A stretch of DNA of 64,000 bases from Bacillota bacterium (GCA_023413555.1 JAEZPG010000123.1:1-64000); one strand, 5' to 3'. Numbered from the stretch's first letter, positions 35,208 through 44,708 are shown. Translations and numbers: made by a program. Notes: generated from the sequence alone by a model not told the origin.

Positions 35208-38200
35208 TGTCCTGGCCTCCCTTCGTCTCATCTACTTTGTTTTTCTCCATATCTTCTACTTTGTCTTCCTCTTTATTAATCACGTTATCTTCCCGAAATA
35301 GGTTCCAGACCTCCTCCGCATCCTTTTTGAGAATGCGCCTATATTTGCTTCCCGGAAGTTTTACATCAAAGCCACAGACACTTCCATATTCGCAGTAATC
35401 ACAAGCTGTAGCATTTCCCATTTTATAAGGATCCAATTCTACTCTTCCTTCTACCATCTCATTACCAAACTGTCTTACCTTGTTCATGGAAAATTCACAC
35501 ATCTGATTTAATGACGCTTTTGACACTGTCTTTGATGCCTTACTAAAATCTCCATTCGCTTTTGTGCCCACCTGTATCACTACAGAGGAAGTCCCTGGCT
35601 TTAACGGTTCATCCTCATCAATAAAGTTATGGTCCATAGCCTTAATTACCTTTGCATCCTGATTAACAAAGCCTTTTAAGCGAAGTTTATCCAACAGCTG
35701 AAGCTCCACTTCCTCTTTAGAGCCTTTCTTCTCTACAATTGGATCATCAATATTATAGTAAAAGATCCCTGCTGGAATAACAATTTTCTCAGGATTCTTC
35801 TTTTCACCGATTTCCATGGCAACCTTCAGATACACCACAAGCTGCAGTTGAAGTCCATAGTACACTTTCGATAGATCAAGACTGGTATTTCCTGACTTAT
35901 AATCCACAATTCTAAGGTACTGTTCTTTTTCTGTTTCAGCCACATCAAGCCTGTCAATCTGCCCTCTCAGGTTCATTACCGAACCATCCCTAAGATTTAC
36001 GTTGACTGAGTTCAGATGATCCATTCTGGAAAACTGAAGTTCAAAACCTTGGGGTATAAAATCACCACATTTTATCTGTTCACATAATGCCCAGACAGTA
36101 CGTTTCGTAATTCTCTCCACTCGCTTAATCAGATATTCATAGCGTTTAGAACTATATAAAATCTGATTATTATAGTCCTTTGTTACCTCCTCAACTGCCT
36201 CCAAGGTATACTTCTCTTGAATCTCTATAGGTACATCTTTCCATGAATAGGTGCTGTCATGAAGTTTTTTTGCAAATCGTTCCATGGAACTATGGAAGAG
36301 ATTTCCGATATCTGGCATCTCTAACTCATAAGTGATTCTCTCACTTAGCTCTAAACCGTATTTTAAAAAGTGAGCGTAAGCGCAAGCAGCATATTTTTCT
36401 AACCTAGTGACACTATTGGTTAATGTTTCTCCATACAATGCTTTTGCTACTGCCTTATTTAGACTAAGCTCCTGTTTCTCATAGCAGGCACCCTCTAAAA
36501 GAAACTGTAACAGATCCTCATACTCCTCATGTCTCTTATACCAACTGAATAACTCCGACCACAAAGCCGGCATCTTTTCATGATACTCCCGTAAGCCATG
36601 AATCATGTACTCAAGACCTTTGTCTGCTCCTAATACCGACTGTATACAATCCTCATAGGTATGATGACTTATATCCTCTGTAATAAGCTTTGGAAATACC
36701 TGCAGTACTTTAGAAATCAGATAGGATTGCCTGATAGCCTTTCCATTGTTGGTTCCACTACTACCTACCTTGCTGTACATAATATACAACTTGTTTCTTG
36801 GTTTCGTAAGATTCAGATACATATAGAATTGCTCCGTATAACTATTCTGCCTTCTAGTTGGTGCCATAACGACATCCTTATCTGCCAAAAGATTTCGTTC
36901 CATATCGGTCACAATACTGCCCTGCCCATTGACCTTAGGAATGATGCCATCATTTACTCCTAGTAAAAATAAGGCTTTGATATCCTTTAAACGGGTACGT
37001 TCAATATCTCCTATGACTACTTGGTCAATCCCCGGTGGAATCAAACCAACTTTAGCCTCAGAAAGTCCACTTTCTAAAAGCTCCTTGAACTCCCTACAAC
37101 TTACCTGTTCGTCTCCAAGAAGCTCGACTAATTTGTCAAGCAGCTCCATAACAATACCATAGATCTGCTTATATTCCTTGGCAAGTAAAGGCTCCTGTTT
37201 TATAGTAAAATACTCCTCATGCGCCTTTATTTTCTGCTCTACTTGATTATCCACTAAGAATCCATACAAACCTCGTGTCATATCCTCAATGGATGCCTCT
37301 CCCTCCTTCACGCACAGTCCTAAAGGAGTAAGCATAGTTACGATTCTTTCACGAAGAACATTCAGTTCTTCAAGATTTAACTCTCCCTTGCCTTTGTACT
37401 TTCTTTTCCATTCCTTCCTCCAGGCATTCTTACCACGAATCCCTACAGCAAGAACGTAATTTTCCAGTACGTCTACTTGTTCCTTGTCGATATCAATCAA
37501 ATCATTACGAAGAAATCTAAAAACACTTTCATAGGTATAGTCGGTATAATAGATTTCCAGTACCGAGTGTACCAATTTAACCAAGGGATTAGCTAGTACA
37601 TCCTTTTTTAAATCCAAGAAACAAGGAATCTTTACCTTCTCACATTCCTTCCGAATCTTAGTTCCATAGGTAGCCAGATCTCCTGTTACCACTGCAATAT
37701 CCTTGTAGCGATACCCCTCCTCCTGAACCAAACGCATAATCTCCTTGATTGTGTAATCAACCTCTCCACCTGCATCGGTAGCAGAAAGAAGGCGAATATC
37801 CTTCATTTCCTCCTGATACGTCTGATAAGGATACCTAAAAAGATTATGTTCTAAGGCTGCAAGTTCCTTTGATTGCCGAAAGCGGTATGGCACTTGGTCC
37901 TTGCCCAAATAATAGTGAGGTTTTACCTTAACCTGTACCTCCTCTGCTAATTCAGTAAGCTTGGCTATAGTTTTCTTGCTCATATGGAACAGCTGGTATT
38001 CCGCCCCTATGTCCTCAGGCTTTTCTCTACTATCAATGGTCACTGTAACAAGTACCTTTTTAGCAATTACCATCAGCTTCTGCATCAGCTTATACTGAAT
38101 CGGAGTAAAGCCGGTAAAGCCATCAAAGCAGATAATAGAATTGGCTAGCATATTAGATTGATCAATCACCTGGCTTAATAACTCTAATATTTCTTCTGCT

Positions 38201-38727
38201 GCGATATATTTATCACTTAAAAATTCCTGAAAACCTCGGTAAATGACTAACATATCCTTTAACTTACCTGATAGCATCGGTTTGTTATGCACCTTTTCAA
38301 TCATGCTCTCTAGCTCGTTTGGGCCGATGCTGTACTGATACAGCTCGGACAAAAATGATTTAAGCTCGTTTACAAATCCACTTCGACGAACATTTTTCTG
38401 AAATAAGATAAGTTCATCCTTTTTAGTGGCAATGACCTTTCTAAGAATCATGCTCTTTCCTGTATCTTCTAACACCAACCTTTGCTTTGTGTTAGTTTCT
38501 TCGAATACTCGATAGGCCAGACGCATGAAGCTTAATATGTCAATATTCATTATACTATGGTCAGGATGCATGGTAACCAGATCCTTTTGTGTCTGCAAAG
38601 TAAACTGCTCAGGAACGATAACAATATAGTTGGTATCTCGATTCTCTATGGATTTATTAATGATTTCCTGATACAAGCAATGGGATTTTCCAGCCCCGCT
38701 ACTTCCTAAGATGAATTGTAAAGACAT
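35194..38727 (-). CDS. addB: ATP-dependent helicase/nuclease subunit B
   Basis: 1177 residues. Walker A is FILGSSGAGKSHCLY at the very N-terminus. The nuclease domain carries RIVDYKSGNTSLDL, and the Fe-S cluster cysteines are visible as a single cysteine near KYAACAYAHFLKYG and the C-terminal trio in ATACDYCEYGSVCGF. In AddAB, the B subunit recognises Chi and cuts the 5'-ended strand. AGGAGG precedes the ATG. The last 45 residues are a charged tail overlapping the addA start. Confidence 0.95.
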   Translation of the reverse strand: MSLQFILGSSGAGKSHCLYQEIINKSIENRDTNYIVIVPEQFTLQTQKDLVTMHPDHSIMNIDILSFMRLAYRVFEETNTKQRLVLEDTGKSMILRKVIATKKDELILFQKNVRRSGFVNELKSFLSELYQYSIGPNELESMIEKVHNKPMLSGKLKDMLVIYRGFQEFLSDKYIAAEEILELLSQVIDQSNMLANSIICFDGFTGFTPIQYKLMQKLMVIAKKVLVTVTIDSREKPEDIGAEYQLFHMSKKTIAKLTELAEEVQVKVKPHYYLGKDQVPYRFRQSKELAALEHNLFRYPYQTYQEEMKDIRLLSATDAGGEVDYTIKEIMRLVQEEGYRYKDIAVVTGDLATYGTKIRKECEKVKIPCFLDLKKDVLANPLVKLVHSVLEIYYTDYTYESVFRFLRNDLIDIDKEQVDVLENYVLAVGIRGKNAWRKEWKRKYKGKGELNLEELNVLRERIVTMLTPLGLCVKEGEASIEDMTRGLYGFLVDNQVEQKIKAHEEYFTIKQEPLLAKEYKQIYGIVMELLDKLVELLGDEQVSCREFKELLESGLSEAKVGLIPPGIDQVVIGDIERTRLKDIKALFLLGVNDGIIPKVNGQGSIVTDMERNLLADKDVVMAPTRRQNSYTEQFYMYLNLTKPRNKLYIMYSKVGSSGTNNGKAIRQSYLISKVLQVFPKLITEDISHHTYEDCIQSVLGADKGLEYMIHGLREYHEKMPALWSELFSWYKRHEEYEDLLQFLLEGACYEKQELSLNKAVAKALYGETLTNSVTRLEKYAACAYAHFLKYGLELSERITYELEMPDIGNLFHSSMERFAKKLHDSTYSWKDVPIEIQEKYTLEAVEEVTKDYNNQILYSSKRYEYLIKRVERITKRTVWALCEQIKCGDFIPQGFELQFSRMDHLNSVNVNLRDGSVMNLRGQIDRLDVAETEKEQYLRIVDYKSGNTSLDLSKVYYGLQLQLVVYLKVAMEIGEKKNPEKIVIPAGIFYYNIDDPIVEKKGSKEEVELQLLDKLRLKGFVNQDAKVIKAMDHNFIDEDEPLKPGTSSVVIQVGTKANGDFSKASKTVSKASLNQMCEFSMNKVRQFGNEMVEGRVELDPYKMGNATACDYCEYGSVCGFDVKLPGSKYRRILKKDAEEVWNLFREDNVINKEEDKVEDMEKNKVDETKGGQDNEES

Positions 38728-38902
38728 ATGCGCCTCCTATTTTTCTCAATATCCTTATTATATACGATTGGCAAACTAAATGAAATATGAGATAAAAAGT
38801 AATCATAAAACTGCTTTTACAAAAATATGATTATATAAAGTTAAGTAATTATTCATTTGAACGTACATACTCAAATTGAATCTGCCTATTGGAGGATGAA
38901 GG

Positions 38903-39334
38903 ATGTCAAAAACAAAGATTGTTGTCTTACACCTTAAAGAAATCATTTATACGGTTATTTTTATAGGATTGGGCATACTTTTAATTCTTTTACTGGTCAT
39001 AATGTTTTTCCCAAAAAATAAAGCGGCTTCAGATGACGATACACCAATCTACAAGCCTGGTGTATATACTTCTCAAATGAACCTGGATAATGCCACCTTG
39101 AATCTGGAAGTCGTGGTAGATGACAATCACATTAATTCCGTTCGTTTTGTGAATCTGGATGACTCAGTAACCACCATGTACCCTCTTGTCAAACCCGCAT
39201 TAGAGGAAATTGCAGACCAACTTTACCAGGATGTTACTATCGGTGATATTGAATTTTCAGAAGGAAACCAATATACTTCTATTATGATTCTGGATACCAT
39301 AAAGTCCATATTAAAAAAAGCATCTCTTTCCTGA
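38903..39334 (+). CDS. Small membrane-anchored protein, FMN-binding-domain-like
   Basis: 143 residues: a short cytoplasmic start, one membrane helix at about 12-33, then a soluble extracytoplasmic part beginning YKPGVYTSQMNLDNATLNLEV. The GVYTS...VVVDDNHINSVRF pattern resembles the FMN-binding domain of RnfG/NosR-like proteins, but the canonical threonine-containing FMN attachment motif is not seen, so flavin binding is not supported. GGAGGATGAAGG precedes the ATG. The stop codon lies inside the terminator hairpin at 39320-39345. Function unknown; alone on the plus strand. Confidence 0.65.
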   Translation: MSKTKIVVLHLKEIIYTVIFIGLGILLILLLVIMFFPKNKAASDDDTPIYKPGVYTSQMNLDNATLNLEVVVDDNHINSVRFVNLDDSVTTMYPLVKPALEEIADQLYQDVTIGDIEFSEGNQYTSIMILDTIKSILKKASLS

Positions 39335-39345
39335 GATGCCTTTTT
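39320..39345. terminator. Terminator containing the stop codon of the upstream gene
   Basis: GCATCTC (39320-39326) and GAGATGC (39333-39339) around a 6-base loop, followed by CTTTTTTA. The TGA stop (39332-39334) spans the loop and the right arm. A run of A before the left arm lets it also serve the convergent gene ending at 39367. Confidence 0.8.
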
Positions 39346-39366
39346 TATATGGACTTTACTTTTCTC

Positions 39367-39645
39367 TTATCTATCTAATAAATCAAAATCCTTCCAATAC
39401 TGTTCCTCATTATCATCTCTTACTGCACGATAGAACTTGCGGGCCATAGTCTCAGGAAGCTCCTCATCCTTAAAGAAAACTGTTACATCTTCACCTTTTT
39501 TAACAATCTGTCGGTCAAAATGATGTTCTGTCCATTCTCTGGCCTTGTCCTCCCAGCCCAGTATCATTTCTTCTTCCAGATAGTCCCACTCGGTCATCTG
39601 GAACTTGACTTCTTCAATATAATCCTCTAAATCCATGTTTATCAT
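39367..39645 (-). CDS. Conserved-looking small acidic protein, function unknown
   Basis: 92 residues, acidic and rich in tryptophan and tyrosine (MTEWDYLEEEMILGWEDK...EEQYWKDFDLL). No signal peptide, membrane helix or motif I recognise. AAGGAGC five bases before the ATG and an 18-base gap after degV make it a real gene in the degV transcript. Confidence 0.7.
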   Translation of the reverse strand: MINMDLEDYIEEVKFQMTEWDYLEEEMILGWEDKAREWTEHHFDRQIVKKGEDVTVFFKDEELPETMARKFYRAVRDDNEEQYWKDFDLLDR

Positions 39646-39662
39646 AGAAAGCTCCTTAAAGT

Positions 39663-40547
39663 CTATTTCTTAAAATAATGCTGATATGGTGACTCAGTAT
39701 TTAAAAATGTAATCCCGATAATACCAGGTCCAGTATGGGCACCAATGGCACAACCAACATAATTCTCAATAAAATGAGTACAACCATATCTCTGTGTTAG
39801 TGTCCGCTTTACCTCCATTAAAGTATCATAACAGTCCCCATGTACAAGTCCTATTGTCTGATTTTCAAGATCTGCACCCTTTTCTCCTACAAAATCAATC
39901 AATTTCTTCAAAGAACGGTTCCTTCCTCTTACTTTATCAAAAGCCTCTAAGGCACCTGTCTTATTCACCTTGATAATAGGCTTTATATCAAGTAAACCAC
40001 CTGCAATGGCACTAGTTCTGCTTAAACGACCACCTTTGAATAAGTACTCTAGGGTTTCCACTGTAAATACATGCTCCATATGATCTCGGTGAAATTCAAC
40101 TGCCTCCACTATGGTATCTCGGTCACAGCCGGCACGAAGCATCAATGCAGCATAATAAACCAGTAATCCAAATCCAATGGAGGCACACCTTCCGTCTATT
40201 ATGGTAAGATCAAAATCCGGGTAATCCTCTAGGAGTGTATCTTTAGCCAGATTGGCCGCTTGAAAGGTTCCAGCAATTCCTGTTGAAAAACAGATATATA
40301 CCAACTGATCTCCTCTTTTTGCATATGGTTCAAAATGTTCCTGAAACATATATTGGCTGATATGATAAGTCTTTATATCACTATCTGTCGCCAACAGTTG
40401 ATAAAAATCTGACGGCATGATGGTTTCTCCATCTAAATAATCCTTTTCATTTATAACCACTGGTGTAGGAATTACCTCAAAATTATATTCTTTTGCGAAC
40501 TGCTGCGGTATATCTGATGCAGAGTCAGTTATGATTTTTAATGCCAT
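39663..40547 (-). CDS. DegV family fatty-acid-binding protein
   Basis: 294 residues. The family start KIITDSASDIPQ, the fatty acid binding region YICFSTGIAGTFQAANLA, and the C-terminal GAHTGPGIIGITF are all present. FakB-type DegV proteins present exogenous fatty acids to the kinase FakA for acyl-phosphate formation; no FakA is in the window. GGAGG precedes the ATG. A hypothetical acidic protein follows in the same transcript. Confidence 0.92.
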   Translation of the reverse strand: MALKIITDSASDIPQQFAKEYNFEVIPTPVVINEKDYLDGETIMPSDFYQLLATDSDIKTYHISQYMFQEHFEPYAKRGDQLVYICFSTGIAGTFQAANLAKDTLLEDYPDFDLTIIDGRCASIGFGLLVYYAALMLRAGCDRDTIVEAVEFHRDHMEHVFTVETLEYLFKGGRLSRTSAIAGGLLDIKPIIKVNKTGALEAFDKVRGRNRSLKKLIDFVGEKGADLENQTIGLVHGDCYDTLMEVKRTLTQRYGCTHFIENYVGCAIGAHTGPGIIGITFLNTESPYQHYFKK

Positions 40548-40623
40548 GTTGCTCCTCCTTACGCCTATTATTCATAAGTCATTTTAGTCGGTCTTATCTG
40601 TCTTGTATATCAATCTTCTATGC

Positions 40624-42564
40624 TTATCCCTGCAGTTCTGTCAGTTCCTCCTGCCATAGCTGTACGCAAGCATCACTTGGCATTCTAAGATCTCCTCTAG
40701 GAGAAAGTGCTACGCTTCCCACTTTAGGACCATCTGGTAGACAGGTTCTTTTATACTGCTGTGTAAAGAAACGATGGTAAAACACAGTTAACCATTTTAA
40801 TATCACTTCTTCCTCATAGTCATCTCTAAAAGCATAGCAGGCTATATGATGGATTTTCTTTGGCGAATATCCCAAACGAATTACATAGTACAGGAAGAAA
40901 TCGTGTAACTCATATGGGCCTACAATATCCTCTGTCTTTTGTGAAATCTCGCCATCCTCCGGGGGCAATAATTCGGGACTAACTGGGGTATCTAGGATGT
41001 CTTGAAGAACAGCCTGTACTTCCTTACTCTCCTGTGTGGAGGAATAATAAGCAACCAGATAGCGTACCAGTGTCTTTGGTACTGAACAGTTTACCCCATA
41101 CATAGACATGTGATCCCCATTATAGGTAGCCCATCCCAAAGCCAACTCACTCATATCTCCAGTACCAATCACCATTCCATTGGTCTGGTTAGCAATATTC
41201 ATAAGAATCTGAGTTCTTTCTCTGGCCTGGGCGTTCTCATAAGTAACATCGTGAACATTTATATCGTGACCTATATCCCGCAAATGAAGCATTACCGCCT
41301 CATTAATACGAATTTCCCTTAAGGTAACTCCCAAAAGTCTAGTCAGCGTAACTGCATTCTGGTAGGTTCGATCTGTGGTACCAAAACATGGCATAGTCAC
41401 AGCTACAATGTCCTTATGAGGCTTTCCTAACATATCAAAAGCTCTTACAGTAACCAACAGTGCCAGGGTAGAGTCTAGCCCACCAGAGATACCAATTACT
41501 GCAGATTTGCAATTGGTATGCTCCAATCTTTTTTTCAAACCACAAGCTTGAATATTTAATATTGTATTACACCTAAGTTCACATTTTTGTGCATTGCTCG
41601 GCACAAAAGGTGCTTTATCTATGAATCGTGTTAATTCTGTAATCTCAAGTTCTTCCTGATCCTGATTCTTCAGGCTAAAAGAAATCACTTGGTAGTCCTC
41701 TCGATTTTCGGTTTTAAAGGACATATTTCTCCTTCGTTCCGCTTCCAGACGTCCCAAATCTATCTCTGTAACAATGTAACTATTTTCCTGCAGAAACATC
41801 TTCGATTCCTGCAACACGGTACCATTTTCTGCTATCAGACTATGTCCCGCATAAACTACATCGGTGGTTGACTCTCCCGCCCCTGCATCTGCATAGAGGT
41901 AAGCTGAAAATAACCTTGCAGACTGGTTAGAAACTAACTCTCTACGATAGTCTGCCTTACTAGTTGTCTCATCACTGGCGGAACAGTTAGCTATCACAGT
42001 AGCTCCAGCTAATGCATGACGAGAAGATGGAGGAATCGCTGTCCACACATCCTCACAAATCTCTACAGCAAGTGTAAAAAGTGGCATCTCTCTACATGTA
42101 AACAATAGATTCGTTCCAAATGGAATCGTCTCTCCGGCCACATAGACTTGTTCCACCATAGTATCTCCATGATAGAAATACCGGCCTTCATAAAACTCTG
42201 AATAATTTGGAATAGTAGATTTAGGAACCAATCCTAAGATTCCTCCATCATGTAAAATTGCAGCCACATTGTAAAGCTTATGGTGCTTCATCATAGGAAG
42301 TCCCACCACAACTGTAATCTCCATATCCTTTGTCATTTTTGCCAACACATCAAGTTCCTGCAAAGCAGCTTTTAAAAGAGTATCCTGCAAAAATAAATCA
42401 CCGCAAGTATAACCAGTTATAGATAACTCAGGAAATACCAACAGTTTTACCTTATCTTTCTCACACTGCTTTATCATACCGCTAATCTGTTTACTATTAT
42501 ACCGGCAATCTGCCACTTTAATGGCAGGTGTCGCACATGCAACTTTTAAAAATCCATACTTCAT
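40624..42564 (-). CDS. nadE: Glutamine-dependent NAD+ synthetase
   Basis: 646 residues from the ATG at 42564 behind GGAGGG; an extension of 24 codons upstream is not conserved-looking. The N-terminal amidase is nitrilase-like with Glu46 (FPELSITGY), Lys115 (VPKSTIPNY) and Cys170 (VEICEDVW); it supplies ammonia. The C-terminal synthetase domain has the PP-loop SGGLDSTLAL and the MSELALGWATYNGDHMSMYGVN segment. Converts deamido-NAD to NAD using ATP. Confidence 0.95.
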   Translation of the reverse strand: MKYGFLKVACATPAIKVADCRYNSKQISGMIKQCEKDKVKLLVFPELSITGYTCGDLFLQDTLLKAALQELDVLAKMTKDMEITVVVGLPMMKHHKLYNVAAILHDGGILGLVPKSTIPNYSEFYEGRYFYHGDTMVEQVYVAGETIPFGTNLLFTCREMPLFTLAVEICEDVWTAIPPSSRHALAGATVIANCSASDETTSKADYRRELVSNQSARLFSAYLYADAGAGESTTDVVYAGHSLIAENGTVLQESKMFLQENSYIVTEIDLGRLEAERRRNMSFKTENREDYQVISFSLKNQDQEELEITELTRFIDKAPFVPSNAQKCELRCNTILNIQACGLKKRLEHTNCKSAVIGISGGLDSTLALLVTVRAFDMLGKPHKDIVAVTMPCFGTTDRTYQNAVTLTRLLGVTLREIRINEAVMLHLRDIGHDINVHDVTYENAQARERTQILMNIANQTNGMVIGTGDMSELALGWATYNGDHMSMYGVNCSVPKTLVRYLVAYYSSTQESKEVQAVLQDILDTPVSPELLPPEDGEISQKTEDIVGPYELHDFFLYYVIRLGYSPKKIHHIACYAFRDDYEEEVILKWLTVFYHRFFTQQYKRTCLPDGPKVGSVALSPRGDLRMPSDACVQLWQEELTELQG

Positions 42565-42652
42565 CTGTAAACCCTCCAAACGGATTGGAATGCGTAATAT
42601 AAGCTTTATTATAAAGATAGTCTGAATAAATAACAAGTTCTTTATTCACATC

Positions 42653-42704
42653 CATGGGCCTGTCACTTATTTAATACCTCTACCAAATAAGTGACCGGCC
42701 CATG
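42653..42704. repeat. Long near-perfect hairpin between the transglutaminase-like gene and nadE
   Basis: Arms 42653-42672 and 42685-42704 match at 19 of 20 positions around a 12-base loop. It lies 17 bases after the transglutaminase-like stop and may end that transcript, but no T run follows in either direction. Confidence 0.65.
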
Positions 42705-42720
42705 TGTTATTCCTATCTAT

Positions 42721-43554
42721 TTAATACTGATATACCTCAGTCTTATAGTCTTTGACTTTTTTCTTCATACTAATTTTTTTCTTCGCCCTATACATACAAA
42801 GATCATAGGTACAGTCAATTATGTACCATTTCTTCGTCTGAGAATTGTATACTTTATTCCAAGCATGATAACCCGTAACCTTTTTGCAATATCCTGTAAC
42901 TAGTTTAGTCTCTATTCCTAGACTTCGTAACATGGAGGCAAATACTGACGAAATATCATAGCAGATACCCTTCTTTAACTTATAGGTTGTGTTCACATTA
43001 GGTATGTACTGAGTTGTAAAAGAACTAAGTTTTTTCTGCTTCGCATAATCATATTTAAAATTCTTATAGACATATTTCCATACTGCATTTATCTTAGCTT
43101 CCTTGGTCTTACTCTTCTTTGTAAGAGTTTTCGCCTTCCTAATAACCCCACTATTCGCTTTAAAGTTAATGATAATATGAGTTGGTCTAAATGCTTTATA
43201 GGTTGGTGACAACTTTAATGCAACAGACTTTTGGTTTAGCACAGCATACTGAGACCCTTGAATCTTCTTGCAAAGAAGAATCTTATAGTTGCCATTCCCT
43301 TCTGTCAAAGGAATTCTCACAAAATTGTTTCCTTTTTTCAGTTCATACTGATACTGGGTATTCCCCTTAATAACTAATACCTTTGTTTTTTTTGCATCTG
43401 GATTCTTGTATTTATAGGTTATAGTACCATTCCGGTTATTCACAATAGTAACATTAGTGGCTATAGCCCCATCCACAGTTAATATTGGCATCAGTAGTTC
43501 TATTATTATAAAAATACCTAACATCATAGATATAACTTTTTTTGTAATTTTCAT
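42721..43554 (-). CDS. Secreted transglutaminase-like protein
   Basis: 277 residues with a signal peptide (about 1-30). Residues 31-115 form an Ig-like beta-rich part; the transglutaminase-like core follows with the triad Cys198 (KGICYDISSVFASMLRSLGI), His230 (TGYHAWNKVY) and Asp247 (IIDCTYD). Members act as transglutaminases or cysteine proteases at the cell surface. The C-terminus is very lysine-rich (KKKISMKKKVKDYK). GAAAGGA precedes the ATG. It follows the sortase gene by 91 bases in the same direction, suggesting a shared envelope role. Confidence 0.85.
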   Translation of the reverse strand: MKITKKVISMMLGIFIIIELLMPILTVDGAIATNVTIVNNRNGTITYKYKNPDAKKTKVLVIKGNTQYQYELKKGNNFVRIPLTEGNGNYKILLCKKIQGSQYAVLNQKSVALKLSPTYKAFRPTHIIINFKANSGVIRKAKTLTKKSKTKEAKINAVWKYVYKNFKYDYAKQKKLSSFTTQYIPNVNTTYKLKKGICYDISSVFASMLRSLGIETKLVTGYCKKVTGYHAWNKVYNSQTKKWYIIDCTYDLCMYRAKKKISMKKKVKDYKTEVYQY

Positions 43555-43645
43555 TTTTTATCCTTTCGGTAAGTAACTGCCGTATTACAGGTCCTGTATC
43601 TTTGCGTGCTTAATTTGCATTAAGTTTGCCCTTCTCTTTGATAAG

Positions 43646-44362
43646 TTATTTTTTTAACCTACATCGTACAATAAGTCTAGAATCACCATTATCTTCACAA
43701 GAAATTAATGTCAATGTTGTCTCATCATCAATATCTTCAGTTACTTTCATGTCATCCGGATCAACCTCGAATTGGTCATACACTTCATATGTATAAGTTT
43801 CCTTGCGCATGTTAATAACCTTTACCTCTGCTCCATTATTAAGTACATCTATATTTTTAAAGAAAGTTCCATAGATGCCACCTCGATGTCCTGCTAATAC
43901 ACAGTTCCCCTTTTGTCCTATATGTGCAGTTCCGGACATGTGTCCTATGGCGCAACGAAGGTTACTTTGCTCAGTACCTACTACGATAACAAAATTCAAT
44001 TCTATATCCGGTATCTCAATAATTCCATAAACTTTTTGCTTTTGTAAAAGCAATTCTCTTTTCTCATCAACAGACATTGTAGCTGAAGATTCTGTCTCAG
44101 CATCCGTTTCTCCTTCACTTTCCATTTCTAAAGCTAAATTACTATATTCAACAGAAGCAATAGAATTATTCCTGTTAATGTTTCCGTCTACATTTACAAG
44201 CTCTGGGTCATTACAATCGGAATCCATCTTAGCATACGCTTCCTGAAGTAATTCAGTACTGTCCATCTGTGCCTGTCTTTCTGAAATCTTCGGATAAAGT
44301 ATGATACCTATTCCAATTAATAATAATAATACACCAATTACATTAATTATTATTTTCTTCAC
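43646..44362 (-). CDS. Sortase, class D-like
   Basis: 238 residues. A signal anchor at 5-23 is followed by an acidic, poorly conserved spacer to about 105 (with ESEGETDAETES) and the sortase beta-barrel with His159 (LAGHRGG), Cys222 (TLISCED) and the substrate arginine in DSRLIVR. TLxSC followed by a short C-terminus fits class D/E housekeeping-like sortases. It would join surface proteins with an LPxTx signal to the wall; no such substrate is in the window. The start is GTG at 44362 behind GGAG. Promoter at 44395-44424. Confidence 0.88.
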   Translation of the reverse strand: MKKIIINVIGVLLLLIGIGIILYPKISERQAQMDSTELLQEAYAKMDSDCNDPELVNVDGNINRNNSIASVEYSNLALEMESEGETDAETESSATMSVDEKRELLLQKQKVYGIIEIPDIELNFVIVVGTEQSNLRCAIGHMSGTAHIGQKGNCVLAGHRGGIYGTFFKNIDVLNNGAEVKVINMRKETYTYEVYDQFEVDPDDMKVTEDIDDETTLTLISCEDNGDSRLIVRCRLKK

Positions 44363-44394
44363 CTTGCCATCTCCAAAAATAAATTGTTATATTC

Positions 44395-44424
44395 ATTATA
44401 TCGGATACCAGTCCCTAAAAGCAA
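44395..44424 (-). promoter_or_regulatory. Promoter of the sortase gene
   Basis: TTGCTT (44424-44419), 18 bases, TATAAT (44400-44395), about 33 bases before the GTG start and just downstream of the ncRNA terminator, so the sortase is transcribed independently of the RNA. Confidence 0.65.
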
Positions 44425-44442
44425 CCTTAAATGGCTTTTAAA

Positions 44443-44669
44443 AACTAAAGGGCAACCCACTTAGTAGCTGCCCTTTAAATAATCACATTTAACCCAAAAT
44501 GCCGGTTCTTGAATTTTGAGTCCTAGCCTAGCTAGGTGGGTCTCCGCAAATATCGTTTCTGTCTTCCACTGCAAATCGGTGGCTTGACATACTCGTATCA
44601 ATGTAGGAGTCCCAGTTCAAAAATGTAGGTTCAAAATATCAAGAGTTATCGAACATTTCAGGAAATTGT
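44443..44669 (-). ncRNA. Free-standing structured RNA, probable 6S RNA
   Basis: An RNA gene with its own promoter (44676-44704) and its own terminator (44447-44476), about 220 nucleotides. The minus strand folds as a long rod: outer stem ATTTTGA / TCAAAAT, a large internal bubble, a closing stem GGGACTCC / GGAGACCC (7 of 8), then TGTC / GACA and an apical CCAC / GTGG hairpin. This order (outer stem, wide central bubble, closing stem, apical stem) is the form of 6S RNA, which mimics an open promoter and sequesters sigma-A RNA polymerase. The identity is inferred from shape and size, not from a covariance search. No open reading frame with a ribosome site is present. Confidence 0.6.
44447..44476 (-). 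terminator. Terminator of the 6S-like RNA
   Basis: AAAGGGCA (44447-44454) and TGCCCTTT (44469-44476), followed on the minus strand by AGTTTTT. Confidence 0.8.
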
Positions 44670-44675
44670 ACTTAT

Positions 44676-44704
44676 ATTATAGAATATAATTTCATATTTA
44701 GCAA
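44676..44704 (-). promoter_or_regulatory. Promoter of the 6S-like RNA
   Basis: TTGCTA (44704-44699), 17 bases, TATAAT (44681-44676), starting four bases after the histidine kinase stop region. Start of transcription expected near 44669. Confidence 0.75.
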
Positions 44705-44708
44705 GAGC

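Noticed and set aside
44500..44640. Riboswitch (c-di-GMP or cobalamin) in front of the sortase gene
   Set aside because: Neither the c-di-GMP-I/II cores nor a B12 box is present, the RNA has its own terminator before the sortase promoter, and the fold fits a stand-alone RNA better.
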